Assembly (NCBI RefSeq): GCF_022346545.1
Contig: NZ_JAKRNU010000007.1
Location: 186,001-250,000, forward strand
Direction: 5' to 3'
DNA from: Sporosarcina sp. ACRSM
GTDB taxonomy: Bacteria; Bacillota; Bacilli; Bacillales_A; Planococcaceae
Length of the DNA: 64,000 bases
Part shown: piece after piece, positions 47,364-60,222 of the stretch
How positions within the stretch are numbered: position 1 is the stretch's first letter
How the letters are laid out: each line of letters opens with the position of its first letter
Notes under the pieces: model-generated
Seen by the model: only the letters and a program-made list of their open reading frames with translations
Databases searched by the model: none
Told to the model about the DNA's origin: nothing
Translations under genes and position numbers: made by a program

Positions 47364-47594
47364 TTAGACGAACTTCATGATTGCGATTGACAATACGATA
47401 AACAATATGGCAAGTACAACTGTTACCCGTTGAAGAACGAGATCAAGTCCACGCGCTTTTTGTTTTCCGAATAGTTGTTCAGCACCACCGGAAATCGCCC
47501 CTGAAAGACCAGCACTTTTCCCGGATTGCAATAATACGACTACGATTAGCGAAAGTGCTACGATCACAAGCAGCGTCATCAGTAAAGCGTGCAT
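47364..47594 (-). CDS. secG: Preprotein translocase subunit SecG
   Basis: 76 aa with two transmembrane helices ([20 protein letters not shown] and [21 protein letters not shown]) linked by [26 protein letters not shown], the SecG signature. Auxiliary subunit of the SecYEG channel. Confidence 0.95.
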   Translation of the reverse strand: MHALLMTLLVIVALSLIVVVLLQSGKSAGLSGAISGGAEQLFGKQKARGLDLVLQRVTVVLAILFIVLSIAIMKFV

Positions 47595-47700
47595 TCTGTT
47601 CCACCTCCTGATTCGAACTTCACATACGTATCATTTTACCAAAGACAAGCCTTCGATACAACCTATAGCGTCAATTTAGCAAATGGTGCTAGTTTCCCCA

Positions 47701-47805
47701 TTTGGTTGCATTCATGAACCGTTTGGTTGCACTCGGACTCTATTTGATTGCAGTTATGAGTGATTTGGTTGCACTCAACGCCAAGTTGATTGCAACTCAG
47801 GACTT
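47701..47805. repeat. 21-bp tandem array, five units, between eno and secG
   Basis: Five units of exactly 21 bp start at 47701, 47722, 47743, 47764 and 47785. Consensus start is TTTGGTTGCACTC with a variable remainder (TTTGGTTGCATTC, TTTGGTTGCACTC, TTTGATTGCAGTT, TTTGGTTGCACTC, GTTGATTGCAACTC). No ORF. It sits between the eno terminator and secG. Confidence 0.85.
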
Positions 47806-47816
47806 TCGAACCAATG

Positions 47817-47840
47817 AAAAACCCGCCGCAGCGGGTTTTT
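47817..47840. terminator. Terminator of the glycolytic operon after eno
   Basis: AAAAACCCGC and GCGGGTTTTT pair around CGCA, 10 nt beyond the eno stop; works in either direction. Confidence 0.9.
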
Positions 47841-47850
47841 CATTCACACA

Positions 47851-50679
<2,829 letters not shown>

Positions 50680-50687
<8 letters not shown>

Positions 50688-51441
50688 GTGCGCCCGCCTC
50701 TAGCAACTGCAAATAGGAAGCTGGCTCCAAGCTTGCGCCGCCGACTAGCGCACCATCGATATGGTCCATGGAGAGGAGTTCCTTAATATTACCCGGCTTG
50801 ACGCTGCCGCCGTATTGAATGCGGATGTGATCTGCCACGTCTGCATTGTACACTTCAGCAATGGTCGCACGGATTGCACCGCATACTTCATTCGCATCTT
50901 CCGCAGTCGCTGTTTTTCCGGTTCCGATTGCCCAAATCGGTTCATACGCAATGACTGCTGTTTTTGCTAAGTCTTCGCTAATTCCTTCAAAAGCTTGTTT
51001 CACTTGGTTCGCGACAAGTTCCACCGTTTTTCCACTTTCACGTTCTTCCAACGATTCTCCGACACAAACGATTGGTGTTAATCGATGGTTGAATGCAGCC
51101 TGGACTTTCCGATTGACGGCTACATCCGTTTCATTGAAATATTGACGGCGTTCCGAGTGGCCAAGAACGACATAATCGACTCCGACAGAAGCCAGCATCG
51201 CCGGGCTCACTTCACCCGTGTAAGCCCCTTCATCCACCTCGTGCATCGTTTGGGCGCCTATCCCGATAGATGACCCATTTGTCAACTGGACAAGTTCAGG
51301 TAAATATAATGCAGGTGCGCAAATAACTGCTTCTAAGTTGTCTGATACAGGTGCTTTTCCAAGTACTTCTTTCGTAAAGCTTCTAGCCTCTTCAGCTGTC
51401 TTATACATTTTCCAGTTTCCTGCAATGATTCGTTTTCGCAA
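50680..51441 (-). CDS. tpiA: Triose-phosphate isomerase
   Basis: 253 aa from TTG 51441, which is 7 nt after GGAGGG; the longer frame (GTG 51456) lacks an [10 protein letters not shown] (Lys), [10 protein letters not shown] (His) and [12 protein letters not shown] (Glu) are the catalytic elements. Interconverts dihydroxyacetone phosphate and glyceraldehyde 3-phosphate. Confidence 0.97.
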
Positions 51442-51456
51442 ATCGATTCCCTCCAC

Positions 51457-52641
51457 TCAGTTATCGTTCAATGCTGTAACGCCCGGTAATGCCTTCCCTT
51501 CCATAAACTCAAGGGATGCACCCCCGCCAGTTGAAATGTGATCCATCTGATCAGCGACACCGAACTTTTCTACAGCGGCTGCCGAATCTCCGCCACCGAT
51601 CACTGTGTAGCCTTCCGTTTCCGCCATCGCCTGTGCGACACGTTTAGTTCCGCCAGCAAATGGTTCCATTTCAAATACACCCATCGGTCCATTCCAAATG
51701 ATCAATTTCGATTCTTTAATCACTTTCGCGTACAATTCAGCCGTCTCCGTTCCGATATCGAGGCCTTGCCAATCCGCCGGAATGGCGTCGACTTTCACGA
51801 CTTTCGTTTGAGCATCTAGCGCAAAATTATCTGCAACGACCGTGTCGATTGGCAAATACAAGTTCACGCCTTTATCTTTCGCCTTTTGGATGAATGATTT
51901 CGCCAAATCAATTTTATCTTCTTCAAGCAAGGATTTTCCAATTTCATAGCCTTGTGCTTTCAGGAATGTGTAGGACAATCCACCACCAATGATCAAGTTG
52001 TCCACTTTATCCAACAGATGATCGATGACATCGATCTTGTCTTTCACTTTCGCGCCTCCGATAATCGCTGTGAAAGGGCGCTCGGGCGTGGATAACGCCT
52101 TGCCGAGTACATCCAACTCTTTTTCCAGCAGGAATCCCGATACGGCCGGGATATGTTCCGCAATGCCTGCAGTCGATGCGTGCGCCCGGTGCGCAGCGCC
52201 GAATGCATCATTGACAAACACATCTGCAAGTGATGCAAATTGTTTCGCCAACTCCGCATCATTCTTTTCTTCCCCAGGATGGAACCGAACATTTTCAAGC
52301 AGGACAATATCGCCATTCTTCATAGTTGAAATGGCGTTTTCCACTTCTTCCCCGATAGATGTATCGAGTTTCGTCACCGGCTTTCCAAGCAACTCTGCCA
52401 GTTTTTCACCTGCTGCTGTGAGTCGCATATCGTCCTTCACTTCGCCTTTCGGTCGACCAAGATGACTTGCAAGGATAACTTTCGCGCCTTGTTCCGTCAA
52501 ATAAGTGATCGTCGGGATCGCCGCACGAACCCGTGTATCATCCGTCACTTTCCCTTCTTCCATCGGAACATTAAAATCCACCCGGCAAAAAACTCGTTTT
52601 CCTTCCAGTTGCAAATCCTTCATCGTCTTTTTAGACTTCAT
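51457..52641 (-). CDS. pgk: Phosphoglycerate kinase
   Basis: 394 aa from ATG 52641 (GGAGGTG 9 nt upstream), the family's usual length; the longer frame to 52701 includes an untranslated lead. Motifs [31 protein letters not shown] and the hinge/ATP loop [11 protein letters not shown]. Makes ATP and 3-phosphoglycerate. A stem-loop separates it from gap. Confidence 0.97.
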   Translation of the reverse strand: MKSKKTMKDLQLEGKRVFCRVDFNVPMEEGKVTDDTRVRAAIPTITYLTEQGAKVILASHLGRPKGEVKDDMRLTAAGEKLAELLGKPVTKLDTSIGEEVENAISTMKNGDIVLLENVRFHPGEEKNDAELAKQFASLADVFVNDAFGAAHRAHASTAGIAEHIPAVSGFLLEKELDVLGKALSTPERPFTAIIGGAKVKDKIDVIDHLLDKVDNLIIGGGLSYTFLKAQGYEIGKSLLEEDKIDLAKSFIQKAKDKGVNLYLPIDTVVADNFALDAQTKVVKVDAIPADWQGLDIGTETAELYAKVIKESKLIIWNGPMGVFEMEPFAGGTKRVAQAMAETEGYTVIGGGDSAAAVEKFGVADQMDHISTGGGASLEFMEGKALPGVTALNDN

Positions 52642-52740
52642 GAAAATGCACACCTCCAAATGATTATCCAATACGCTAAGACGTGTACCCGTCAAACGCA
52701 TTCATTTCAAATAGAAAAGAATCTATCTGAATCGCATAAT

Positions 52741-52771
52741 AAAAGAAGGAACGGGGTAATCCCCGTTCCTT
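52741..52771 (-). terminator. Stem-loop between gap and pgk
   Basis: AAGGAACGGGG and CCCCGTTCCTT pair around ATTA, then CTTTT. A perfect 11-bp hairpin inside the operon, likely a partial terminator or mRNA-stability element that lets cggR-gap be made at a different level from pgk onward. Confidence 0.8.
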
Positions 52772-52864
52772 TACCCAACCCCATTATAAGCGGTATTGCT
52801 GTTTGTGGCTATATTTAACTTAATTTGCTGAATTGTGTCGGATGTTGTCACGGTCTGACTGCGA

Positions 52865-53872
52865 TTATAGGCCTTTGCGGTACATATGAAGCGCTAGGTC
52901 GATACAACGTGCAGAGTATGCTGATTCATTGTCATACCAAGAAATGACTTTTACCATATTGTTTTCAAGGACCATTGTGGAAAGGCCATCCACTGTTGAA
53001 GAAGATGTATTGCCATTGTAATCCCTAGAAACGAGCGGCAATTCATTGTAGTAAAGAACGCCTTGCAATTCATTGTCCGCTGCTTGTTTAAACGCATTGT
53101 TCACGTCTTCCTTCGTCACTTCTTTGTCGAGCTCAGCAACGAAGTCCACAAGTGACACGTTCGGAGTCGGTACGCGGACAGCCATGCCATCCAGTTTTCC
53201 TTTCAATGCTGGGATGACTTTCGTTACAGCAGAAGCTGCGCCTGTCGTTGTCGGAATCATGCTTTCGGCAGCTGCACGTGCACGTCTGTAATCAGAATGC
53301 GGCAAATCCAAAATGCGTTGATCGTTCGTGTAAGAGTGAACCGTCGTCATCAATCCGCGTTTCACACCAAATTGTTCGTGAAGCACTTTGACAACCGGTG
53401 CAAGACAGTTTGTCGTACAAGATGCGTTCGATACGATATCGTCTTTTGCAGGATCATAGTTCTCATGGTTGACACCCATCACAAGTGTCGTAATATCGTC
53501 TTTTGCTGGAGCGGACAAGATGACTTTTTTCGCGCCGGCTTCAAGGTGTTTGCTCAATCCCGCTTTGTTGGTAAATACACCTGTTGAATCGACTACAACG
53601 TCAACGCCAAGCTCGCCCCAAGGCAATGCTGCTGGATCTTTTTCTGCATAGACTTTCACTTTTTTGCCGTCGACAACAAGTGTGTCATTATCTGCGCTTA
53701 CTTCGCCTTCATAGACGCCATGGACAGAGTCATATTTCAAAAGATGTGCAAGCATCGCTGCATCCGTCAAGTCGTTGACAGCTACGATTTCAATTTCCTG
53801 TTGTTTCATAGCTTCCCGGAATACTTTACGTCCAATTCGTCCAAATCCATTAATCGCAAGTTTTAATGTCAT
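52865..53872 (-). CDS. gapA: Glyceraldehyde-3-phosphate dehydrogenase, glycolytic
   Basis: 335 aa. NAD site GFGRIGR (residues 8-14), catalytic Cys in SNASCTTNCLAP, HSYTNDQ, and SWYDNESAYSARCIDLA. NAD-dependent by the NDLTD motif after strand 2. Directly follows cggR, as in Bacillus, so is the glycolytic GapA rather than the gluconeogenic GapB. Confidence 0.97.
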   Translation of the reverse strand: MTLKLAINGFGRIGRKVFREAMKQQEIEIVAVNDLTDAAMLAHLLKYDSVHGVYEGEVSADNDTLVVDGKKVKVYAEKDPAALPWGELGVDVVVDSTGVFTNKAGLSKHLEAGAKKVILSAPAKDDITTLVMGVNHENYDPAKDDIVSNASCTTNCLAPVVKVLHEQFGVKRGLMTTVHSYTNDQRILDLPHSDYRRARAAAESMIPTTTGAASAVTKVIPALKGKLDGMAVRVPTPNVSLVDFVAELDKEVTKEDVNNAFKQAADNELQGVLYYNELPLVSRDYNGNTSSSTVDGLSTMVLENNMVKVISWYDNESAYSARCIDLALHMYRKGL

Positions 53873-53969
53873 AATAAAATCCCTCCGCGTTTTTTTATGT
53901 CGTTAACTGTAATCAAATCTATCTTCAATTTAATTTATTCCCTGATAAGGTCAGTGCCAATCCATCCCA

Positions 53970-55001
53970 CTATGGGTTGATCAAGATTTTCAGCATTTCA
54001 TTGGCTGCCCCTTCGTCCGTGATCAATATCGACTGTTTAGGCGCACTGGCCATATATGCCAATATCGCTTCCGCCTTACTGCCTCCACCTGCCACTGAAA
54101 GGATGAGTGGAATTCTTTCCAGCTGGGACGTCTGGATGCCAATCGTCCGAATGCGGTGTACGATATTCCCTTGGCTGTCAAAATAATAGCCGAATGCTTC
54201 CCCTTTTGCCCCTTGATCCGAAAGCATTTGCCTTTCTTCATCCGCTGTATTCCGCAAAGTGGCCATCGTTTGGGCATCACCGATTCCATGGAGTACGCAA
54301 TCCGTGGTTTCATAAAGATCGAGCATCTTCAGGACGGACGGCTCTTTCTGGAACGCCTCGTGTGCTTCCTGGCTCAAGGATTCCGGATAGTAGAAGGTAT
54401 TATAGGAACCGCCGCATGCTTTGGCGAATGAGGCTGCAATGACATTTGCCTGCAAGCCGATATCGTCACCGACACCACCGCGTGCTGCGATGAACAGTAA
54501 GTCATCAGCGTTGCTTTGGGCTATATACTGTGGAATCGACGCTACGGTACTACCACCTGTAACGGCGACAATTTTACCTTCACCTATATTAGCAATGAAC
54601 TGTTTAGCCGCTTCCATACCGAGTAAACTTTTGGAAGTGGTGTCAGTGTCACAATTCCCGCTCACCACATGGACAGCCCGAATGCCTAACATCTCCGTCA
54701 GCTTCTTGCCCAATATCGTGCGTCCAGACCAATCATCCATCACCGATTCAAGCACTTGGTATACCCGATTTCCTTCCGCAGTGATTGAAGTCCCCTTTTT
54801 CTCAATAAGAATAAGGTTTTGCGCTTTTAGCAACTCCATCATCGTGCGTGTTTCCCGCTCCGATAGACCCGCCATCTGACCGATTGTCCGTCGCCCGATT
54901 GGACCTGCCATCTTGACAAACTTCAATATCCGGTATCTTTGTTGCATTAATTCCATCATTTCAGGCACAAGCTTACTTTGTGCTTCCATCACCGCGTCCA
55001 A
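53970..55001 (-). CDS. cggR: Central glycolytic genes regulator CggR
   Basis: 343 aa from TTG 55001, 6 nt after GAAGGAGGG; the frame extends to 55046 but that stretch is the operator. N-terminal helix-turn-helix (KMAGPIGRRTIGQMAGLSERETRTMMELLK), then the SorC/DeoR-type sugar-binding domain (GKIVAVTGGSTVASIP; AARGGVGDD; GIGDAQTM). It represses its own operon and releases DNA when fructose-1,6-bisphosphate binds. First gene of cggR-gapA-pgk-tpiA-gpmI-eno. Confidence 0.95.
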   Translation of the reverse strand: MDAVMEAQSKLVPEMMELMQQRYRILKFVKMAGPIGRRTIGQMAGLSERETRTMMELLKAQNLILIEKKGTSITAEGNRVYQVLESVMDDWSGRTILGKKLTEMLGIRAVHVVSGNCDTDTTSKSLLGMEAAKQFIANIGEGKIVAVTGGSTVASIPQYIAQSNADDLLFIAARGGVGDDIGLQANVIAASFAKACGGSYNTFYYPESLSQEAHEAFQKEPSVLKMLDLYETTDCVLHGIGDAQTMATLRNTADEERQMLSDQGAKGEAFGYYFDSQGNIVHRIRTIGIQTSQLERIPLILSVAGGGSKAEAILAYMASAPKQSILITDEGAANEMLKILINP

Positions 55002-55025
55002 TGGTAGCCCTCCTTCAAACTTCTT

Positions 55026-55061
55026 GGACATTTTACGTCCCACCATATAATAAAACGTCCC
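55026..55061 (-). promoter_or_regulatory. CggR operator
   Basis: Two direct half-sites GGGACGTTTTA and GGGACGTAAAATGTCC, spaced by TTATATGGT, closely match the Bacillus subtilis CggR operator (GGGACGTTTT…GGGACATATAATGTCC). The site lies downstream of the promoter and overlaps the upstream end of the cggR frame. Confidence 0.9.
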
Positions 55062-55093
55062 ACATAGGGCAAAAAAATATACTTTTCGTACAT

Positions 55094-55122
55094 AGTATAT
55101 GCTCTTTTTCTTAAAAGTTCAA
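55094..55122 (-). promoter_or_regulatory. Promoter of the cggR-gapA operon
   Basis: -35 TTGAAC (55122-55117), 17-bp spacer, -10 TATACT (55099-55094) on the minus strand, about 30 bp upstream of the CggR operator. Confidence 0.85.
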
Positions 55123-55139
55123 ACATAAAGAACTGTGCT

Positions 55140-55367
55140 TTATAATATTTCGACGATATCCGCGTAGCCGATCGAGCCGAATAACAGCACTTCCCCATCC
55201 TTTTCAATAACCGGAATCATTAGCATATATTTTTCATGACTGGCATCATCCGTTTCAATATCCACTGTTGTCCATGTCAACGGAAAGTCTTCCTGCACAA
55301 GCTTTAACATTAATTCCGCCTCGTCACAAAGATGACAGCCCGGTTTTGTATAGAATGTCACATGCAT
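55140..55367 (-). CDS. Glutaredoxin-like (DUF836-type) protein
   Basis: 75 aa from ATG 55367 (GAAGAGGTG 7 nt upstream). FYTKPGCHLCDEAELML carries a CxxC redox pair, followed by TVDIETDDASHEKYM and IPVIEKDG (cis-Pro), i.e. a thioredoxin fold. Common upstream of cggR in Bacillales. Confidence 0.88.
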   Translation of the reverse strand: MHVTFYTKPGCHLCDEAELMLKLVQEDFPLTWTTVDIETDDASHEKYMLMIPVIEKDGEVLLFGSIGYADIVEIL

Positions 55368-55484
55368 TTCCGAACACCTCTTCATTTTTCATCCATCTCC
55401 CTACAGTATAATGAAAAAACGGACGGATGCACAGTAGATTGCCCGCGCATGCCGTCCGTTTTGAAGTTTCATGTCCAGTTTGAT

Positions 55485-56315
55485 TCACCAACCGCGGCCT
55501 GCTCCACCACCACCGCCGGAACCTCCGCCGCCAGTGAAGCCGCCTCCGCCTCCGAAACCGCCACCAAATCCACCGCCACTTCCTCCACCAAAGGAGCCTG
55601 GGAAGAAAATCGGACCGCTGCCCCTTCCGCGGTAACGACCGGAACCTCCCCCACCACCTCTTCCGCCGCCATTACGACCGATGCGAAACAGAATGTAGAT
55701 GATGATGAGAACGATAATCGGAAACGGGATGCCAAAATTCGAATCACTATTTTGTTGATCCGGGACTGTTACCGGAGCGATTTCGCCGTCCCAGTTGTAT
55801 TCTGCAGCAATTTCATTGTAAAACGCTTTATAGGCCTCCATGATGGCCCTATCAGGCTGTTCTTGCTCGAGGTAAGGGTATGCCAGTTGATCAATGATCC
55901 TGCCGATTTTTCCGTCCGGAAGCGCACCTTCCAAACCGTAACCTGTCGTCAGGAAGAATTCACGTCTGCCGCTTTCACCCTTTACAGTCGTGACAACTAA
56001 CAAGGCACCGTTATTTTCCTCCTGCTTGCCTAATTGATATGCCCGCAACGCTTTCGTCGCAAAAGTATCGATTGCTTCATTACCGATAGTGGGTAACGTC
56101 AATACTGCCAATTCAGCCCCTGTCGCATCGTTTAACTGCTGACCGTAACGATTGAGTTCTTCTTTTTGTTCCGATGACAAGACATTTGCATGATCTTGTA
56201 CATAGTAATCATATGGATCCCAAGGTGGGACGTCAGCTGCCCATACTGTGATCGGATGATAAGCGAAGCAGAGTAAACAGATTGTTGCTGCGATGCGGAC
56301 AGCTTGGCGCCTCAC
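55485..56315 (-). CDS. TPM domain protein (YgcG-like), membrane-anchored
   Basis: 276 aa. Signal peptide, then the TPM domain (VQDHANVLSSEQKEELNRYGQQLNDATGAELAVLTL … RREFFLTTGYGLEGALPDGKIGRIID), a transmembrane helix (IPFPIIVLIIIYILFRIG) and a Gly-rich tail (GGGSGGGFGGGFGGGGG…). Forms an operon with lemA, whose stop overlaps its start by 4 nt. LemA/TPM pairs are membrane-associated; function unclear. Confidence 0.9.
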   Translation of the reverse strand: MRRQAVRIAATICLLCFAYHPITVWAADVPPWDPYDYYVQDHANVLSSEQKEELNRYGQQLNDATGAELAVLTLPTIGNEAIDTFATKALRAYQLGKQEENNGALLVVTTVKGESGRREFFLTTGYGLEGALPDGKIGRIIDQLAYPYLEQEQPDRAIMEAYKAFYNEIAAEYNWDGEIAPVTVPDQQNSDSNFGIPFPIIVLIIIYILFRIGRNGGGRGGGGGSGRYRGRGSGPIFFPGSFGGGSGGGFGGGFGGGGGFTGGGGSGGGGGAGRGW

Positions 56316-56890
56316 TTCCCATCCTCTCCGAAGTCCACTTTCGGTGCCTCATTTGCAGCAGCATCGGCTTTGAAATATTCTTTTTCTTCAAATTCAAAAA
56401 CGGTCGCCACGATCTTCCCCGGGAAACGCTTCACTTGCCGGTTGTACGTCGCGACTTCGTTATTATAATCTTGTCTCGCCACACCAATCCGGTTTTCCGT
56501 TCCTGACAGTTCATCCATTAGTTGGCGGAAATTTGCATCGGCTTTCAACTCGGGATAATTTTCAACGACAACAAGAAGCCTGCTCAACGCACCAGACAAC
56601 GCCGCATCCGCATCCGCCTGCTCTTCCGGCCCCTGCGCTCCCGCCAACCTTGATCGGGCATCCGCAATATCGCCAAGCACTTCCTTCTCATGACCCGCAA
56701 ACCCTTTCACCGTATTCACCAAATTGGGTATCAAATCAAGTCTGCGCTGCAGCTGATTCTCCACTTGTGCATACGCCTGATCCACATTCTCCTCCTGCGT
56801 CACAAACTTGTTATAGCTCGGGACAAACAGAATACCGAGAACGACCAAAAGTATGACAATCCCGGCAATCGGTCCAAGTACTTTTCGCAT
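56312..56890 (-). CDS. lemA: LemA family protein
   Basis: 192 aa: N-terminal helix (GPIAGIVILLVVLGILFVPSYN) then the LemA coiled-coil domain (QAYAQVENQLQRRLDLIPNLVNTVKGFAGHEKEVL; LVVVENYPELKADANFRQLMDELSGTENRI; YNRQVKRFPG). Coupled to the TPM gene. Confidence 0.93.
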   Translation of the reverse strand: MRKVLGPIAGIVILLVVLGILFVPSYNKFVTQEENVDQAYAQVENQLQRRLDLIPNLVNTVKGFAGHEKEVLGDIADARSRLAGAQGPEEQADADAALSGALSRLLVVVENYPELKADANFRQLMDELSGTENRIGVARQDYNNEVATYNRQVKRFPGKIVATVFEFEEKEYFKADAAANEAPKVDFGEDGK

Positions 56891-57013
56891 GACATCACGC
56901 TTCCTTTCATGTTCATCTATTTACCCTATTCATTCACGTCATAAAACTTTTTGGACACTTACTATATGCCGTACAAGCCCACGAGTAGTTTCACCATTTC
57001 GTTTGGGAAATAA

Positions 57014-58889
57014 ATCGAGTAGGAGGCTAACCATTAGTTGATTAGCCGACCTCTCACACCACCGTACGTACCGTTCGGTATACGGCGGTTCAATCTTTTA
57101 AGTATCTTTGCTCATATAGTTGGGACATATCTTTTAGTCCCCACTTTATGAGTTTTTCTTTTGTTATTGCACGATGCAAGATTTTAGTACTCGAAGTGCG
57201 CCAGTATCCCTTTCGGGAATTTGCTTGTTTGATGGCATCCTCATGATCGATGCCATATTTACGAAGCATTGCGTATCTCGTACGGACTTTCTTCCACCTT
57301 TTCCAGACGATTTGCCTAAGTCGATGATTTAACCATTGCTGGGTTTCCAGAATGAAGGCCTTCATTCTGCTTATTCCGTAGTAGTTAATCCATCCCACCG
57401 TAATCTGATTAATCTCTTTAATGATGTCCGAAAATGTACCGGATCGTTTGCGGATCGTTGCTTTCCTCAGTTTGTTTTTGAATCGTTGTTTTGCCGACTT
57501 GCTTGGTCGGCATCCAACTTTCCCATGAGGTTTTGAATATTAAACCCAAGAAACGTTGCCGAAGTTGCTCCGCAGACTTTACTCTTTTCCTGATTGATAA
57601 AGAGTTTTAAATCTTTTTCGATGAATTGGGTGACGCTTTCCATCACTCGTTCCCCCGCACGTTTACTTTTGACATAAATGACGAAGTCATCTGCGTACCG
57701 AATAAATCGATGTTCCCTCTTTTCCAGTTCTCTGTCTAATTTATTCAAGTAGACATTCGCAAGAATGGGAGAAAGTGGTCCACCTTGCGGCGCCCCTTCT
57801 GTTGTTTCGATATAGATATCTTTATCAAGAATACCTGATCGGAGAAATTTCCAGACCAGTTTCAGAATAATCTTATCTGATATGAACTCCTCCAAGTACG
57901 CATGTACTCTCTGATGGTGTATCGTATCGAAATAACTCTTTAGGTCACAATCCACTACGACTCGGTATCCTTCTTGGTAGTACTGCTCTGCCAGCTTTAT
58001 GGCTTGATGCGCATCCCTGCCTTTTCGGAAACCAAAACTGTTCTCCGAGAATTCCGGGTCAATGATTGGTTCAATGACCTGTAGGATAGCTTGTTGTACT
58101 ACCCTATCCAGAACTGTCGGGATTCCCAAGTTTCTTTTGGACCCATCAGATTTTGGTATGGCAACTCGTTTGACTGGTTGAGGTTGGTAGGTACCGTCCT
58201 TCAACTTCCTTTTGAGTGGTTTGAAGTATTTTTCCATGTGCTCTTTTAGTTGATAAACGGTAATACCATCAATACCGGGAGCACCTTTGTTACTTCTTAC
58301 TTTTCTGTATGCACTCCAAAGGTTGCCATCTGCAATAACTTTGTCGATTAAATTGATACCATCTTGTTCTTTCATATCCATGTCGACATCCCTGCGCACT
58401 CCTATGTACCTTTCGGTTTCCAACCTATCTCTCCATAGGTAGCCATCTATCGGTTTTTTACCACGATGTTTTCTGCGTTTCGGCGGTGATGTCTACACCT
58501 CCCTGTTTTCCAAGATTTAAGATTGTTCCACCCTTCATTTCCGTAAGGAAACTACTATGGTTTCTGCTGACTTCTCACGATAAATCTTATTTCAACCGAG
58601 TTTCCACTCGTCCGCGAGACCTCCCCGGGTAAGAGCTATAACCTTCCTCCCATGTAACTGCTGTATTTACTGTATGGAACTTGTGCAGTATTGGACTTCG
58701 TTATGTTTTGCAAACTCGTCCATTCCAATTCAGCCTTATATACAGTTTCTGTCCGTCAGTTCGGGATTTTGCCGCCGGCTTCCTTCAGATTCCACCTCAC
58801 GGTGGACACCCTTGCCTTAAGCTAACAGTTCCTACTGCCAAGCCTGTAGTGGACTTTCACCACCAAGTTATAGCCCATGCCGGGCACAC
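57014..58889 (-). mobile_element. Group II intron (class C-like), with frameshifted IEP
   Basis: Minus strand 5' end GTGTGCCCGGC at 58889; domain V near 57050-57091 (GAACCGCCGTATACCG, then GTACGTACGGTGGTG), domain VI stem GGCTAATCAACTAATGGTTAGCC-like (57022-57050) and end CTACTCGAT near 57014. The 5' exon is a terminator hairpin of the KGG-protein gene, with its five U residues ending at 58890. Insertion just after a terminator is the known habit of class C introns, and the encoded protein is of short class C size. Confidence 0.85.
57090..58423 (-). pseudogene. ltrA: Group II intron reverse transcriptase/maturase, frameshifted
   Basis: The frame from 58423 (TTG; ATG 58381 possible) gives the reverse-transcriptase fingers and palm: APGIDGITVYQLKEHM, GFRKGRDAHQAI, YRVVVDCDLKSYFDTI, TTEGAPQGGPLSPILANVYL and the catalytic RYADDFVIYV. 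At about 57525 (GGGAAAG) one base is missing; the next frame continues KVGCRPSKSAKQRFKNKLRK … TVGWINYYGI (maturase/GIIM domain) to the TGA at 57090. It is inactive unless the frame is corrected. Confidence 0.85.
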
Positions 58890-58925
58890 AAAAATATCTG
58901 CAAACTCATTATGAGCTTGCAGATA
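58890..58925 (-). terminator. Terminator of the KGG-repeat gene; intron insertion site
   Basis: Arms 58895-58909 and 58911-58925 pair with one G-U (TATCTGCAAGCTCAT / ATGAGTTTGCAGATA), followed by TTTTT. The group II intron begins at the next base. Confidence 0.88.
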
Positions 58926-59030
58926 AGATCCACCTTTTTCGGGGGCGTTTCGGGTGGAGTGTCACCGGCCTGCGTATTAAAGTCAGTTGCGATTACCCCT
59001 GCAACTGGGCCCGTTCGTCTATTTTCCTAG

Positions 59031-59360
59031 TTAATCGTCTTTGTCATCTTTATCGTTATCATCTCGTTGTCTTGCACGGGCTTCTCCGCCTTTACGGCCC
59101 GCTTCTTCTAGACTTATTTTTCCATCATCATTATCGTCACTTTGTCTAGCTCGGGCTTCTCCACCTTTTTTCCCGATCTTCTGGTAAAATTCTTTATCGT
59201 GGTTTTCAGCCGTTGCTTCCCCGCCTTTTCGTCCGATTTCTTCGTAAAACTCTCTTCCATGATTCGCAGCGGTCGCTTCTCCACCTTTACGTCCTGCTTC
59301 TTCCACTGTCATACTACCCTCATTGTTTTGGTTGCGTTCGTCCTTGTTATTCTTAGCCAT
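59031..59360 (-). CDS. KGG-repeat stress protein (GsiB/YciG-like)
   Basis: 109 aa from ATG 59360 (GGAGGAGG 8 nt upstream). Four repeats of (E/K)xxRKGGEA… : VEEAGRKGGEATAANHG, EEIGRKGGEATAENHD, QKIGKKGGEARARQSDD, EEAGRKGGEARARQRDD. Very hydrophilic, probably disordered; such proteins belong to general-stress or desiccation responses. A GTTTAA-N14-GGAAGT sequence (59432-59407) is a weak match to a SigB promoter. Confidence 0.88.
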   Translation of the reverse strand: MAKNNKDERNQNNEGSMTVEEAGRKGGEATAANHGREFYEEIGRKGGEATAENHDKEFYQKIGKKGGEARARQSDDNDDGKISLEEAGRKGGEARARQRDDNDKDDKDD

Positions 59361-59520
59361 AAATAATTCCTCCTCCATATTTTTGTTAATTGTTGCCTAT
59401 TCATGTACTTCCACTTCTTCGCATTCTTAAACATTAGCGGATTCATAAAATCAGACTTTATGTTTTTCTGGAAGTCTAAATGGTAATACTGCAAACAAGG
59501 ACTTTACTTCAAAAGAAAGG

Positions 59521-60222
59521 GTGAATCGTTTGCTTGGAAAGCCATGGATCGCTACACAAAAATGGCAAGAAATTTTATTTTTACACTGGCCGATTCCGGC
59601 AGATATTCTGCGTAAGCATATCCCTTCGGAACTAGAGTTGGATTTATTTGATGGACATGCTTGGATCGGTTTTGTTTTTTTCAAAGCAAAAGGTACGCGT
59701 CCCCGATTTATGGCACCCATACCTGGTCTCACTTCCTATTTAGAATTAAATGTTAGAACCTACGTAACTTTTAATGGCAGATCAGGTGTATATTTTTTTA
59801 ATTTGGACGCAAATAGTAAATTGGCTGTATTCCTTGCAAAGATCGGCAATTTCCTTCCCTATCGACTTGCAAGCATGTCCTTGGCGAATTCTAGTGGAAG
59901 GTATGTTTCCAAAAGTATTCAAAAACATAGGCATCAGGAGGCAGAATTACTCGACTTGTCTTATGAAGTAATCCCTGGAGTAATTTCACGGAATGATCTT
60001 GAATATTGGCTAACGGAACGGTATTGTTTGTGGACGAAACCTAAAGAGAAGCTATTGCGTGTGGATATCGAGCATTCACCGTGGAAGCTCCATTATGTTC
60101 GGGGTAAAATTCATCATAACTCAATGGCTCAATTTGTTAATGGTCATCTCCAACGCCTACAACCTTTCGCTCACTATTCTACGATGAAAAAAGTTCGTTT
60201 CTTTTTTCCTGTATCGAATTAA
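59521..60222 (+). CDS. DUF2071 (YqjF-like) protein
   Basis: 233 aa. Early motif EILFLHWPIPADILRKHIPSELELDLFDGHAWIGFVFF, then LTSYLELNVRTYVTFNGRSGVYFFNLDAN and YWLTERYCLW, as in the YqjF/DUF2071 beta-barrel family. GTG 59521 abuts the SD-like AAAGAAAGG, so TTG 59530 is an alternative start. Biochemical role unknown. Confidence 0.85.
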   Translation: MNRLLGKPWIATQKWQEILFLHWPIPADILRKHIPSELELDLFDGHAWIGFVFFKAKGTRPRFMAPIPGLTSYLELNVRTYVTFNGRSGVYFFNLDANSKLAVFLAKIGNFLPYRLASMSLANSSGRYVSKSIQKHRHQEAELLDLSYEVIPGVISRNDLEYWLTERYCLWTKPKEKLLRVDIEHSPWKLHYVRGKIHHNSMAQFVNGHLQRLQPFAHYSTMKKVRFFFPVSN

